NCBI GenBank assembly: GCA_016719605.1
Contig: JADJYW010000006.1
Span: 124,001-188,000, forward strand
Length of the DNA: 64,000 nucleotides
Direction: 5' to 3'
From: Lewinellaceae bacterium
GTDB taxonomy: Bacteria; Bacteroidota; Bacteroidia; Chitinophagales; Saprospiraceae
The position numbers were made by a program, and so were the translations under genes. The notes beneath the pieces are model-generated. The model saw nothing but the letters and a program-made list of their open reading frames with translations. It was not told the origin of the DNA and did no database searches. Shown piece by piece: positions 56,221 through 64,000 of this stretch; position 1 is the stretch's first letter, and every line of letters starts with the position of its first letter.

Positions 56221-56988
56221 CTAATTGGGGTTTCTACGGAGAAACTCTTCTGCCAGGTTGAAAAAATTGACCGCGCCTTTGCTGCTCACATCGTACATAG
56301 CCACGGGAACGTGCTGCATGGGCGCCTCGGCTACGCGCGAGTTGCGGTGGATGATGGTTTCAAAAACGTAGTCGTTGCTGCTGTTGCGCACCTCTTCCAC
56401 GATAGCATTGGCGAGGCGCAAGCGGCTGTCGTACATGGAGATAAGCAGCCCTTCCACCTGAAGGTCGGGGTTGAAGCCCTGCTTGACGAGCGCGATGGTG
56501 TTTTTCAGTTTGGACAAGCCTTCGAAGGAAAACATTTCGCACTGCACCGGGATCAGCACCGTATCGGCGGCCACGAGGGCGTTGACGGTGATGAGGCCGA
56601 GCGAGGGCAGGCAGTCAATGAAAATAAAATCATAGTCCTTGCTCACCTGGCGCACGATTTTGCGCAGGATGTACTCGCGGTCGGGTTTGTTCACCAGTTC
56701 CACGTCGGCGCCTACGAGGTTGATGCTGGAGGGCAGGAGCCAGAGGTTTGGGGTTTCGGTAGCTACGATGGCCTCGCGCGGATCCATGTCGTTGACGAGG
56801 CATTCGTACAGGCTGACCGTTTCTTCGTCGGTAGCCACGCCTACGCCCGACGAGGCGTTGGACTGCGGATCGGCGTCAATCAGCAGTACGCGTTTTTCCA
56901 GAATAGCCAGCGATGCGGCGAGGTTGATGGCGGTCGTGGTCTTGCCGACGCCGCCTTTTTGATTGGCAATCGTGATGATTTTGCTCAT
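56221..56988 (-). CDS. parA: Chromosome-partitioning ATPase ParA (Soj-like)
   Basis: 255 residues. Walker-type deviant motif KGGVGKTTTAINLAASLA, LLIDADPQSNASSGVG, YDFIFIDCLPSLGLITVNAL, VLIPVQCEMFSFEGLSKL: all present. Works with ParB to segregate the origin region. Start placed at MSKIITIANQKGG; the frame is open far upstream but nothing there resembles the family. Confidence 0.95.
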   Translation of the reverse strand: MSKIITIANQKGGVGKTTTAINLAASLAILEKRVLLIDADPQSNASSGVGVATDEETVSLYECLVNDMDPREAIVATETPNLWLLPSSINLVGADVELVNKPDREYILRKIVRQVSKDYDFIFIDCLPSLGLITVNALVAADTVLIPVQCEMFSFEGLSKLKNTIALVKQGFNPDLQVEGLLISMYDSRLRLANAIVEEVRNSSNDYVFETIIHRNSRVAEAPMQHVPVAMYDVSSKGAVNFFNLAEEFLRRNPN

Positions 56989-57224
56989 ATCGTGGTGGTA
57001 CGTCTTCGTTTTGCGGGGAACTTCATTCGGAAAATCTGTCAGTTTTTTTGAATAGAGTTCCTTGCGAAACGAAGACTGTGGTTGAACAGGAATGGTGCTT
57101 GCCTCCAAAGACCGGCAAAGATACTCGTGGCTTGCAGAAAACGGCGGCAAGCGGGTTTGGAAGTTATCCACCGGGCGGTGGGGAAAAGGTGTGGAAAGGT
57201 GTTGGCATTGTCCTTTTTGCCGCT
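56989..57224. other. Intergenic region upstream of parA
   Basis: Non-coding by family evidence. One DnaA-box-like TTATCCACC (57164-57172) and GTGTGGAAAGG nearby, but no cluster of boxes, so an origin is not supported. Confidence 0.35.
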
Positions 57225-57272
57225 TTTTAATACTTCTTGACCCTTTCCCGGTATGTGCCCCCCGCACCTTTG
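57225..57272 (+). promoter_or_regulatory. Promoter-type element shared with the gene at 62.07 kb, copy 1
   Basis: TTTTAATACTTCTTGACCC to CACCTTTG. The same 24-nt upstream block with one mismatch, at the same distance from a CTTTG -7 element, recurs at 61979-62025. Confidence 0.6.
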
Positions 57273-57297
57273 TCGCACAAAACAATCGCGTCTTACG

Positions 57298-58268
57298 ATG
57301 AAAAAGCACCTTATTTCGCTCCTCTTGCTTTTGGCCGGCCTGGCCGCTGCCGCCCAACCGAACAAAAAAGTAGGGCCTGCCCTGACGAAGTTTCTGAACA
57401 CCGAGTTCATGGTCAAATTTCGCGACTTGCGCATCAGCGCCGAGAGTGCCGCGCTGAATGTGCAATCCAGCCAGGGCAGCCTCCAGCAAGCCGATCTGTT
57501 TCGTTTGCGCAGTGCTTACGACCAGACGGCTACCCGCGCCAATCAGTTGCTGAACAACATCAAACAGGATTTTCTGAATTCCAAAAAACTGAATTCTATT
57601 GCCGAATTTCCGGAGATGTACTCCGATGGCTTAGGCTATAAACTACAGGAAATAGCCGATTTCTATGCGGCCAATTTTCAGCAAGCCCTGGCCGATGCTT
57701 CCATCTCGAACGAGGAAGTGGACGGCAGCGCGGTGCTGCTGCTCGTGATCGAACTGATCGGTTTAACCAAAGGCTTGACGAGTTATTTCGCCGAAATCCG
57801 CCGCGAGGCCCGGCAATATACCGAGGCACATTTGCAGGAACACCTCGTGCTGCCCTACCGCTGGCGCTACTGGGACGAACTGGCCGGCAGCGCGTCGGCT
57901 TACGAGAAATTTGAAAAAGCCCGGATGTAGAACTCAACGAAGCCCAGCGGAATGAAAAACTCGATCAGCAATTGCAGCGCGTGAACCAGACGATCAGTAC
58001 CCTGCCCCGCAACACCGACGGCGGTACCAACCCCGATCCTGGGTTCAACCCGCCCCCCGACGGCGAAATGCCCGTAGATTCCGGTTCTACCCTCCGCTAC
58101 GACGACTGGTCGCCCACCGAAACTCCCCCCGCTGTGCCGGATTCCACGGCTACTACCCCTGCCAAACCCGGTTCCGCAAAAACGAAAACGAAAACACGCG
58201 AAACGGCTCCGGCCGCCCAACCTGCCCCGGCTAAAAAAGTCCAAAAGGCCGGCGAAAACAATCGGTAG
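57298..58268 (+). CDS. Secreted helical protein with Pro/Thr/Lys-rich tail, one frame break
   Basis: ~323 residues when bridged. Signal peptide LLLLLAGLAAAAQ, an all-helical domain of ~200 residues (FRDLRISAESAALNVQSS, LLNNIKQDFLNSKKL, IELIGLTKGLTSYFAEIRREA) and, after a 1-nt break near 57918 (FEKA to PDVELNEAQRNEKL), a low-complexity tail with NPDPGFNPPPDG and SAKTKTKTRETAPAA. No family recognised. The promoter region matches that of the small Cys-rich protein gene at 62 kb, suggesting shared control. Confidence 0.6.
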
Positions 58269-58323
58269 AGCCGCATACCCGACTCCTTTCATTACCAATT
58301 TCACCTGTTTCACTATCTCTGCT

Positions 58324-60002
58324 ATGCAATACCTTCGTTTCATTGCCCTGCTTTCTATGCTGTCGTGCTGTTTTGGCATACTTGATGCACAACCCATACC
58401 TGCCGGATATGCTGAAGGCGCCGACGTGTATTTCAGAAAAGCGTTGGAAACCTCGCGTGCCAACCACGACGTGCCTGCCGTTGGCGGCGTACTTGTTTTA
58501 GGCGGAAAAATAATGGCTCACGGCGCCATTGGTGTGCGGACGTTGCTGAATACTACGTTCAAAGTGACCGATAACGATCGTTTTCCAATCGGTTCGGTCT
58601 CCAAGCCCTTTACCAGTTTTGTTGCTGCTGCAGTGATGCAAAATTTTCCCGATGAGTTGACCTGGAATACGCGCGTGGACCGATGGTACAAGGGGGGCAA
58701 TGTAGATCATGTCACAGTCGCCATGCTGTCCGATTTTTCGGCGCCGCTGAGCCTTGCGGGGTTATCCCACGCCTCCTGTGCGTTGAATGGTTTTACCGGA
58801 TCGCAAATTTTGTGCAGAACGGTGAATGGTGTAGACGAGACGGCGGACAAAACCAAGAGTTCGTACTTCACGCAAGGCCGCGATGAATTTGCCGCCAAGA
58901 TCGTCCGCTCGCCGCTCGGTACAGCCAACGCGTACAACAACAATGCGCCGGTACTGATCTCTGCTATGCTGCAGCAGGCTTCGGGCAAAACATTTGAGCA
59001 ATGCGCTAAACAATATGTGCTTACCCCGATCGGCTCCAATGCCAAGTTTATCAATGAAATTACAACCACCGAAGTAAGCAGCATCGCTTTCCCGATTTTG
59101 CATGAAGTTGCAGGAATCAACTAGTGCAGCCCATGACATCAAGAGGGTACGGTACCAACTGGGCACGCTACCATTTGGGCCATGCATCCGGCGGTCTGAT
59201 GATTTCCCCGCGCGACATGGGCAGGTGGTTTATCGAAATGATGCCCACTGCCCCCGATCGCAAGGACGTACTGACCAATACCAGCCTCACGCAGTACCTC
59301 AGTGGCTCGACCGCCAAAGATGTGCGGATGCGGGGCGGGTGGTATAATGTCAGCCTCAAAGACAAAATCCCTTCTGCCAACTGGCTCGACGATGACGCTG
59401 CGCTGTGGCACAACGGGAGTCTTCTGGGCAACTACTGCGAGGCTTTTGTATTTCCCAACGACAACTTTGCTTTCAGCGCCGTCACGAATGTCGGCGGAAC
59501 ACGGGGCACTGCGATTGTCCAAGAGCTCAGCCGCCACAGCATGGCCCTCAGCTACCAGCGTGCCATCGTGCCGCTGTTCAAGGGCTACAACCCGTCGTTC
59601 CAGATCGAAGGCGACGGTTTTTCCCAGCCCAACCTGAATACCCTGCTCAAGGATGTGAATTTTCTTACTACCGCAGCCGTTCCGGGCGCCAAGCCCGCGC
59701 TGCTCCTGAGCGAACTGCCGAAGGTGATCGTCGGCAACTTGTTGTCGCTCAAAACCGAGACAGTGGCCGTGGCCTTGCCCCGCAACATGCACAATATCAA
59801 AAGCGTCACGCTTTACAAACTCGTCGGCGCCATTCCTTCTCAGGCCAAGTATGAAAAGGTGCAAACCATTGCCACGACCAGCAAGACCGACAATGTATAT
59901 TTCCATTTTTCGCCCGCCTATTCCGGCTCCAAACTCCGGTTGGAATTTGAAAAAATCAATGCTGCTCAAAATATCCAGATCGCCGAGATCATCGTGCGCT
60001 GA
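58324..60002 (+). CDS. Exported serine hydrolase, beta-lactamase class C/ DD-peptidase-like, one frame break
   Basis: ~559 residues with signal peptide (LSMLSCCFGILDAQ). The SxxK nucleophile lies in FPIGSVSKPFTSFVAAA; NYxxT-like segments and HASGGLMISPRDMGRW near 59190 match the class C/ aminopeptidase C-terminal half; ALWHNGSLLGNYCEAFVFP holds the HxG equivalent. The frame shifts near 59115. The final ~120 residues (PKVIVGNLLSLKTETVAVA, YFHFSPAYSGSKLRLEF) are an accessory beta domain. Forms a pair with the next gene, which encodes a related hydrolase. Confidence 0.78.
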
Positions 60003-60048
60003 CTGCACACAAAAACAAACACTGTTTCACCTCCAATTTGTAAAAAAC

Positions 60049-61916
60049 ATGAAAAACATCCTGTCATTCTTCCTGCTTCTTTTGACTGCCACGGCGGTCA
60101 ACGCCCAAGCCTGGGTATCGCGCCACAACCTCACTGCCGCCCAGTACCAGACCGAATTTACCAAATGGACCGGCCAGGGCTATCGGCTCAAGCAGGTCAG
60201 CGGCTACAGTGCCGCCGGCCAGGACCGCTATGCGGCCATTTTTGAAAAAACCAGTGGCCCGGCGTGGTCGGCCAAGCACGGCCTCACCGCCGCCCAGTAC
60301 CAAACCGAATTCAACACAATGACCGGTCAGGGCTACCGCCCCGTTCTGGTGAGCGGTTTTCCTTCCGGCAGCCAGGCGAAGTATGCCTGTATTTTTGTCA
60401 AGGAAAACAATGCTCCGCAGTGGGCATCCAAGCACGGCATGACTGCTGCGCAGTACCAGGCCGAGTTTACCAAATGGACCGGCCAGGGCTACCGGCTCAC
60501 CGATATCAGCGGTTACACGGTAGGAGGTACCGACTACTACGCGGCCATTTTTGAAAAAACCAGTGGCCCGGCATGGTCGGCCAAGCATGGCCTCACTGCT
60601 GCGCAATACCAGACCGAGTTCAACACCATGAACAGCCAGGGCTACCGGCTGGTGAAGGTTTCGGGTTATTCCGGGAAGTACGCCGCCATTTGGGACAAAA
60701 GCAGCAGCCCGGCCTGGGTGGCTCGTCACAACATCGCCGGCGCACAGGGCTATCAGGATGAATTTGACCGCCAGTACTATCAGGGCTACCGCCCGGTTTG
60801 GATCAACGGCGGCGCGTTTGGCAATCAGGACAATTATGCCGGCATCTGGGTCAGCGCCGACCCGTTCAATGGCGCCGACATGGCCGCCGTGGATGCACTG
60901 GTGAAAAAATACATGGACGACAACGCTATCCCGGGCCTGTCGTTCGCCATTTCCCGCAACGGCAAACTTGTGCTGGCCAAAACTTATGGATTAGCCGACA
61001 AAGAAGCCGGCGAGCGTGTGGCGCCCCGCCACCGTTTTCGGGTGGCCAGCGTATCCAAACCGCTCACTTCGGTAGCCATTATGCGCCTCATTCAGGACAA
61101 GCAATTGAGCCTGACCGACAAGGTATTTGGCACCGGCGCCCTGCTGGGCACCACTTATGGCACCAAAGCGTATTCCAACCAGATCAAAAACATCACCCTC
61201 AACCACCTGCTCACCCACACCGCCGGCGGCTGGGGCAACCAGAGCAACGACCCCATGTTTCAGGACAAGACCTGGGATATGACCAAATTGATTTCCAACA
61301 CGCTGGATAATATCGCACTCACGGACGCCCCGGCGCCAAGTATTCGTACTCCAACTTTGGCTATTGTCTGTTGGGGCGAATTATTGAAAAGAAAACCGGC
61401 AAGACCTACGCCAACTACCTGAAACAAAATATCCTGACCCCCGGCGGAATCGCGAACATGGACATCGGCGGAAACACACTGGCTCAGCGCAAGGCCAACG
61501 AGGTGAAGTACTATGCTCCCGGCGACCCGTACAACATGAACGTGACCCGCATGGATGCCCACGGCGGCTGGATTGCTTCGCCCATTGACCTCGTGCGTTT
61601 TCTGGTGCGCGTCGATCGGTTCAACGCACCGTCCGATATCCTGACGACGGCATCCATTGACGAGATGATCAAAACCACACCGCAGTCCAACAATGGCTAC
61701 GCCAAAGGCTGGAATGTGAATGCCACGCCCAACTACTGGCACAACGGCGCCCTGCCCGGTACCATCGCCGAAATGGTGCGCACCAATGACGGTTTCTGCT
61801 GGGCTATCGTGGTGAATACCCGCCCGACCAATGACCAGTTCGCCGGCAAAATGGACAAACTGATGTGGGACATCCGGGGCGCTATTTCCAAATGGCCCGG
61901 ACACGACCTGTTTTAA
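60049..61916 (+). CDS. BTRD1-repeat serine hydrolase (beta-lactamase-like), one frame break
   Basis: ~622 residues. After a signal peptide (FLLLLTATAVNAQ) come five ~50-residue bacterial tandem repeat domain 1 units (consensus WxxxHGLTAAQYQTEF, then GQGYRLxxVSGY and YAAIFEK), the type seen in polyglycine hydrolase-like fungal and bacterial proteins. The catalytic half has FRVASVSKPLTSVAIMRL (SxxK), TLNHLLTHTAGGW, and after a frame break near 61325, YSYSNFGYCLLGRII (YxN) and WHNGALPGTIAEMV (HxG). So the beta-lactamase triad is complete. The substrate is unknown. Confidence 0.82.
60112..60860 (+). repeat. Five tandem BTRD1-coding repeats
   Basis: Units of roughly 150 bp; units 2 and 4 share an almost identical ~105-nt stretch (from GGCCATTTTTGAAAAAACC at 60235 and 60545), a sign of recent duplication of a two-unit block about 310 bp long. 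Confidence 0.75.
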
Positions 61917-61921
61917 AAAAA

Positions 61922-61972
61922 GGTTGAGGAGGGCAGGGGGCAAATGGCGCCCCTTGCTTCTCAACCCTTTTT
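61922..61972 (+). terminator. Intrinsic terminator of the BTRD1 hydrolase gene
   Basis: GGTTGAG...GCAGGGGGC pairs with GCGCCCCTTGC...CTCAACC, with small bulges, followed by CTTTTT. Begins 6 nt after the stop codon. Confidence 0.7.
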
Positions 61973-61978
61973 CACCCA

Positions 61979-62025
61979 TTTTAATACTTCTTTACCCTTT
62001 CCTGTAGCTGATCCCCTGACCTTTG
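61979..62025 (+). promoter_or_regulatory. Promoter-type element shared with the gene at 57.3 kb, copy 2
   Basis: TTTTAATACTTCTTTACCC followed at the same spacing by GACCTTTG; ~46 nt before the start codon. Confidence 0.6.
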
Positions 62026-62071
62026 TATCATCAATTAACAATAAAAAAACTATTTAAAACACAACCTGATT

Positions 62072-62521
62072 ATGAAAATGCAATTTTTGTTCCTCTCGTT
62101 CTGCCTTGCCTTCACGGGTCTTTCTTTTGTAGCCGGGGCACAGTCCCGCACCGATGTCGGCGAATTTGTTCTCGCTGCCAAAGAGACCGATGAGGAGATC
62201 GCGATGCTGCTGCCCGCTATTCAAAAAGTTCGTGAAGCAGCGATGTATGTTCCGGTACTCGAATCGGCCCGCAAACTGGCGGCTCGGGTGCAGCGCGCAG
62301 GCGCCAAAATGAGCCAAACCCAATACGATGGCTTCCAGCGCGAACTGGCCAAAATCGAGCGCGATTTTAGCGCCCAGGCCGCCCAACAAGCAGGTGCCCC
62401 ATACACTTGCCACGGAAAATGCGAAGCTGACTTCCCCGGCACCGGTGGCGGCAAAGGCTGGAAGCGGTTTATCTGCAAACTTGGTTGCATCAAGGTCGGC
62501 CCGGTAAGCGGCGGCAACTAA
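62072..62521 (+). CDS. Small secreted protein with four-cysteine C-terminus
   Basis: 149 residues: signal peptide CLAFTGLSFVAGAQ, a helical middle (DEEIAMLLPAIQKVREAA, ARKLAARVQRAGAKM), and a compact Gly/Lys-rich end with cysteines in YTCHGKCEADF and RFICKLGCIKVG. A C-x3-C plus C-x3-C pattern suggests two disulfides or a metal site; resemblance to bacteriocin-like or scorpion-toxin-like folds is superficial only. No family recognised. A 24-bp hairpin follows and its promoter matches that of another secreted-protein gene. Confidence 0.6.
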   Translation: MKMQFLFLSFCLAFTGLSFVAGAQSRTDVGEFVLAAKETDEEIAMLLPAIQKVREAAMYVPVLESARKLAARVQRAGAKMSQTQYDGFQRELAKIERDFSAQAAQQAGAPYTCHGKCEADFPGTGGGKGWKRFICKLGCIKVGPVSGGN

Positions 62522-62542
62522 AAAGGGCAGGTTTGTAAAAGA

Positions 62543-62595
62543 CAAAATGGCGAAAGGCAGGTTTGCGAAAGGCAAACCTGCCTTTCGCCATTTTG
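62543..62595 (+). terminator. 24-bp perfect-stem hairpin after the Cys-rich protein gene
   Basis: Arms 62543-62566 (contains GGCGAAAGGCAGGTTTGC) and 62572-62595 are exact complements with a 5-nt loop. No long T-tract. Its core GGCAGGTTTGC resembles the hairpin at 42141-42170, so it may be a dispersed palindrome used as terminator. Confidence 0.7.
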
Positions 62596-62707
62596 CCAGA
62601 AATGCACGGGTTTAAACGATTTGATCGAAATTTGCGGGGAACCGGCAAACACTTTCCCGGTCTTCGGGCGTTTAAGTGCCCCTGATGTTCACCGCAAATT
62701 TTCCGAA

Positions 62708-63748
62708 ATGCAACGTTTATCTGCTTTTTGTTTCCTCCTTTTTGCTGCACCGGCCATAGCGCCCGCTCAAAACCACGGCGACTGCGCCAAGGCCATGGAC
62801 ATTTGCAAAAAACAGGTGTACCACATTGACAAAACGAATGGCGAAGGCGACGACAAGCGCGAATCCGATTTTGTGGCTTGTTTTATGAATGGCGAAAACT
62901 TCGGCCAGGCCGAGGAAAACTCGACCTGGATCAAGTTTGAGATTGAAAAAAGGGGCACACTCACCTTTGTCATTACGGCGCATCGGGAAGAAGACGACCT
63001 CGATTTTGTGGTCTACCGCCTGCCGGCCAATAGCGACTGCAAACAAAAACAGATCGTGCGCTGCATGGCTGCCGGCGACAGCGAAGAAAACGCCCGAACC
63101 AGCCCGTGCATGGGGCCTACCGGCTTGCGCGACGGCGAAGGTGATACCAGCGAAGACGCCGGCTGCGCTGATCCCGGCGACAATGCCTGGCTGGCTCCGC
63201 TCAAAGTGGAAAAAGGCGAACAGTATGTAATTCTGGTTAGCAATGTCACTTCCCGAGGTCCCGGTTTCAGTATCAATTTTGGCGGCTCCGCCAAACTGCC
63301 CTGCGACACAGACCCTGTCAAAAAGCCCGCTGCCGGCAAGCCCAAACCCAAGCCAAACCAGCCCCCTGTGGATGTGGCGGGAAAACCAACTCCAAAACCG
63401 GAATCTATTGGCGGGCGCGATGTGGTGCTGAAAGAAAGTATGAAAGTGAAAACGCGTACCATCAAACTCAAGATATGGGATAGCCAGGTTGAGGACGGCG
63501 ACATCGTGTCGGTGTACCTGAACGACAAAAAAGTAATAGACAACCATTACCTGCGTACCAAACCGCAGGAGTTCGAGATTGAACTGCCGCCCGGCAACGA
63601 ACACTACATCACCGTGTACGCCGAGGACTTCGGCAAAGCCGAGCCTAATACTGCGCGCCTGCTCATTTCCGACGGCACCCGCGAACAAACCATTGACCTC
63701 GTAGCCGAGCGCAAAAAACAACAGAGCGTGAAGATTATTCTGGAGTAA
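62708..63748 (+). CDS. Secreted protein with CBM/pre-peptidase-like and C-terminal beta domains
   Basis: 346 residues. Signal peptide FCFLLFAAPAIAPAQ, an N-terminal Cys-containing beta domain (DICKKQVYHIDK, STWIKFEIEKRGTLTFVIT, DDLDFVVYRLP, YVILVSNVTSRGPGFSI) of the kind found in T9SS-exported proteins, a Pro/Lys-rich linker (AAGKPKPKPNQPPVD) and a C-terminal domain (IKLKIWDSQVEDGDIVSVYLNDK...) typical of Bacteroidota secreted proteins. No enzyme motif. Precedes, at 53 bp, a probable vWA gene. Confidence 0.7.
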   Translation: MQRLSAFCFLLFAAPAIAPAQNHGDCAKAMDICKKQVYHIDKTNGEGDDKRESDFVACFMNGENFGQAEENSTWIKFEIEKRGTLTFVITAHREEDDLDFVVYRLPANSDCKQKQIVRCMAAGDSEENARTSPCMGPTGLRDGEGDTSEDAGCADPGDNAWLAPLKVEKGEQYVILVSNVTSRGPGFSINFGGSAKLPCDTDPVKKPAAGKPKPKPNQPPVDVAGKPTPKPESIGGRDVVLKESMKVKTRTIKLKIWDSQVEDGDIVSVYLNDKKVIDNHYLRTKPQEFEIELPPGNEHYITVYAEDFGKAEPNTARLLISDGTREQTIDLVAERKKQQSVKIILE

Positions 63749-63801
63749 ATACCCCTTGCGCTTCCAAAACCAACTCCCTCTGTTTGCTGTTTCACCGCCT
63801 T

Positions 63802-64000
63802 ATGCTCGGCTTCCGCTTCTCTGACTACAAACCCGACCCGAACCAGTCTACCTTCGACCGGCTCTTCCAGATTTTTCAGGAATTGATGTTACACACCTCC
63901 GGCAATGTGTGGGAATCTTTAGCCTGGCTCACCGAATTGGACAAGGAGTACAACCTCACCACACCCGAATACGGTATTGGCGACTTCATTCGCGACCTCG
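63802..64000 (+). CDS. N-terminal part of a probable vWA-domain protein; runs off the right edge
   Basis: Opening MLGFRFSDYKPDPNQSTFDR, LFQIFQELMLHTSGNV, WESLAWLTELDKEYNLTTPE and YGIGDFIRDL resembles the conserved N-terminus of Bacteroidota vWA-domain proteins that precede or include a metal-binding integrin-like domain. Only 66 codons are in the window, so the domain itself is not seen. Assignment is from recollection of this N-terminal pattern. Confidence 0.5.
   Translation, partial: MLGFRFSDYKPDPNQSTFDRLFQIFQELMLHTSGNVWESLAWLTELDKEYNLTTPEYGIGDFIRDL

Noticed and set aside
56989..57297. Replication origin next to parAB
   Set aside because: Only one DnaA-box-like sequence (TTATCCACC) and no AT-rich unwinding region or dnaA gene; no parS consensus found.
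62072..62521. Bacteriocin precursor
   Set aside because: Four cysteines and a signal peptide are not enough; there is no double-glycine leader, immunity gene or dedicated exporter nearby.

Overview
The window looks like the chromosome of a Bacteroidota member close to Saprospiria. Several proteins carry type IX secretion features: a T9SS type B (gliding-motility-associated) C-terminus, T9SS type A-like tails, SprB repeats and a choice-of-anchor L domain. Many genes are preceded by the Bacteroidota -7 promoter element TAnnTTTG and show no Shine-Dalgarno sequence. Base composition is GC-rich except for an AT-rich insert at about 10.2-11.9 kb. There are no rRNA or tRNA genes and no CRISPR array.

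Layout. 1-4 kb (minus): 5' part of a huge SprB-type surface protein. 4.2-5.2 kb: Rpn/PD-(D/E)XK transposase-like nuclease. 5.2-10.1 kb: soluble NAD-dependent formate dehydrogenase operon (fused FdsG-FdsB subunit, a DinB-like protein, molybdenum alpha subunit). 10.2-11.9 kb: AT-rich foreign cassettes (membrane protein, DHFR-like reductase) bordered by inverted repeats. 11.9-13.5 kb: DUF3298 lipoprotein. 13.5-14.9 kb: an IS256-family element. 14.9-16.6 kb: a tandem array in which the last ~35-40 codons of a type IIG restriction-modification gene recur six times, separated by nested palindromes. 16.6-20.4 kb (minus): the parental Eco57I-like gene. 20.6-23.5 kb: DsbD and a solitary DNA methyltransferase. 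23.7-32.5 kb: small secreted protein, alpha-L-fucosidase, Aat, cysteine desulfurase, second DUF3298 lipoprotein, Gfo/Idh/MocA oxidoreductase, OsmC, acetoacetyl-CoA synthetase. 32.7-45.3 kb: T9SS protein, aldose epimerase, HemW, MscL, an NTF2-like protein with a basic tail, GpmI, M14 peptidase, PurB, SCO and cytochrome c. 45.5-53.5 kb: 1.5 kb-residue T9SS protein, DUF4261, membrane protein, TraB/GumN, WbqC. 53.8-57 kb: atypical sensor/AraC regulator, ParB, ParA. 57.3-64 kb: secreted proteins, two serine beta-lactamase-like hydrolases (one with BTRD1 repeats), and the start of a probable vWA protein.

Two themes run through the window. First, it is rich in short repeats: several palindrome families (two of them inside or at the end of coding sequences), a MITE-like element, and low-complexity 7-9 nt minisatellites placed directly before start codons. 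Second, reading frames are broken by 1-nt indels in clusters (0-10 kb, 17-25.5 kb, 57.9-61.4 kb), including in housekeeping-type genes, while 25.7-57 kb is nearly free of them. That pattern points to uneven assembly quality rather than gene death, and frame-broken genes are annotated here as whole units.

The most unusual structure is the array of gene-tail copies behind the type IIG gene. Between two of its units every base difference in the coding tail is synonymous and the stop codon is kept, so the copies appear to derive from tails that were once under selection.
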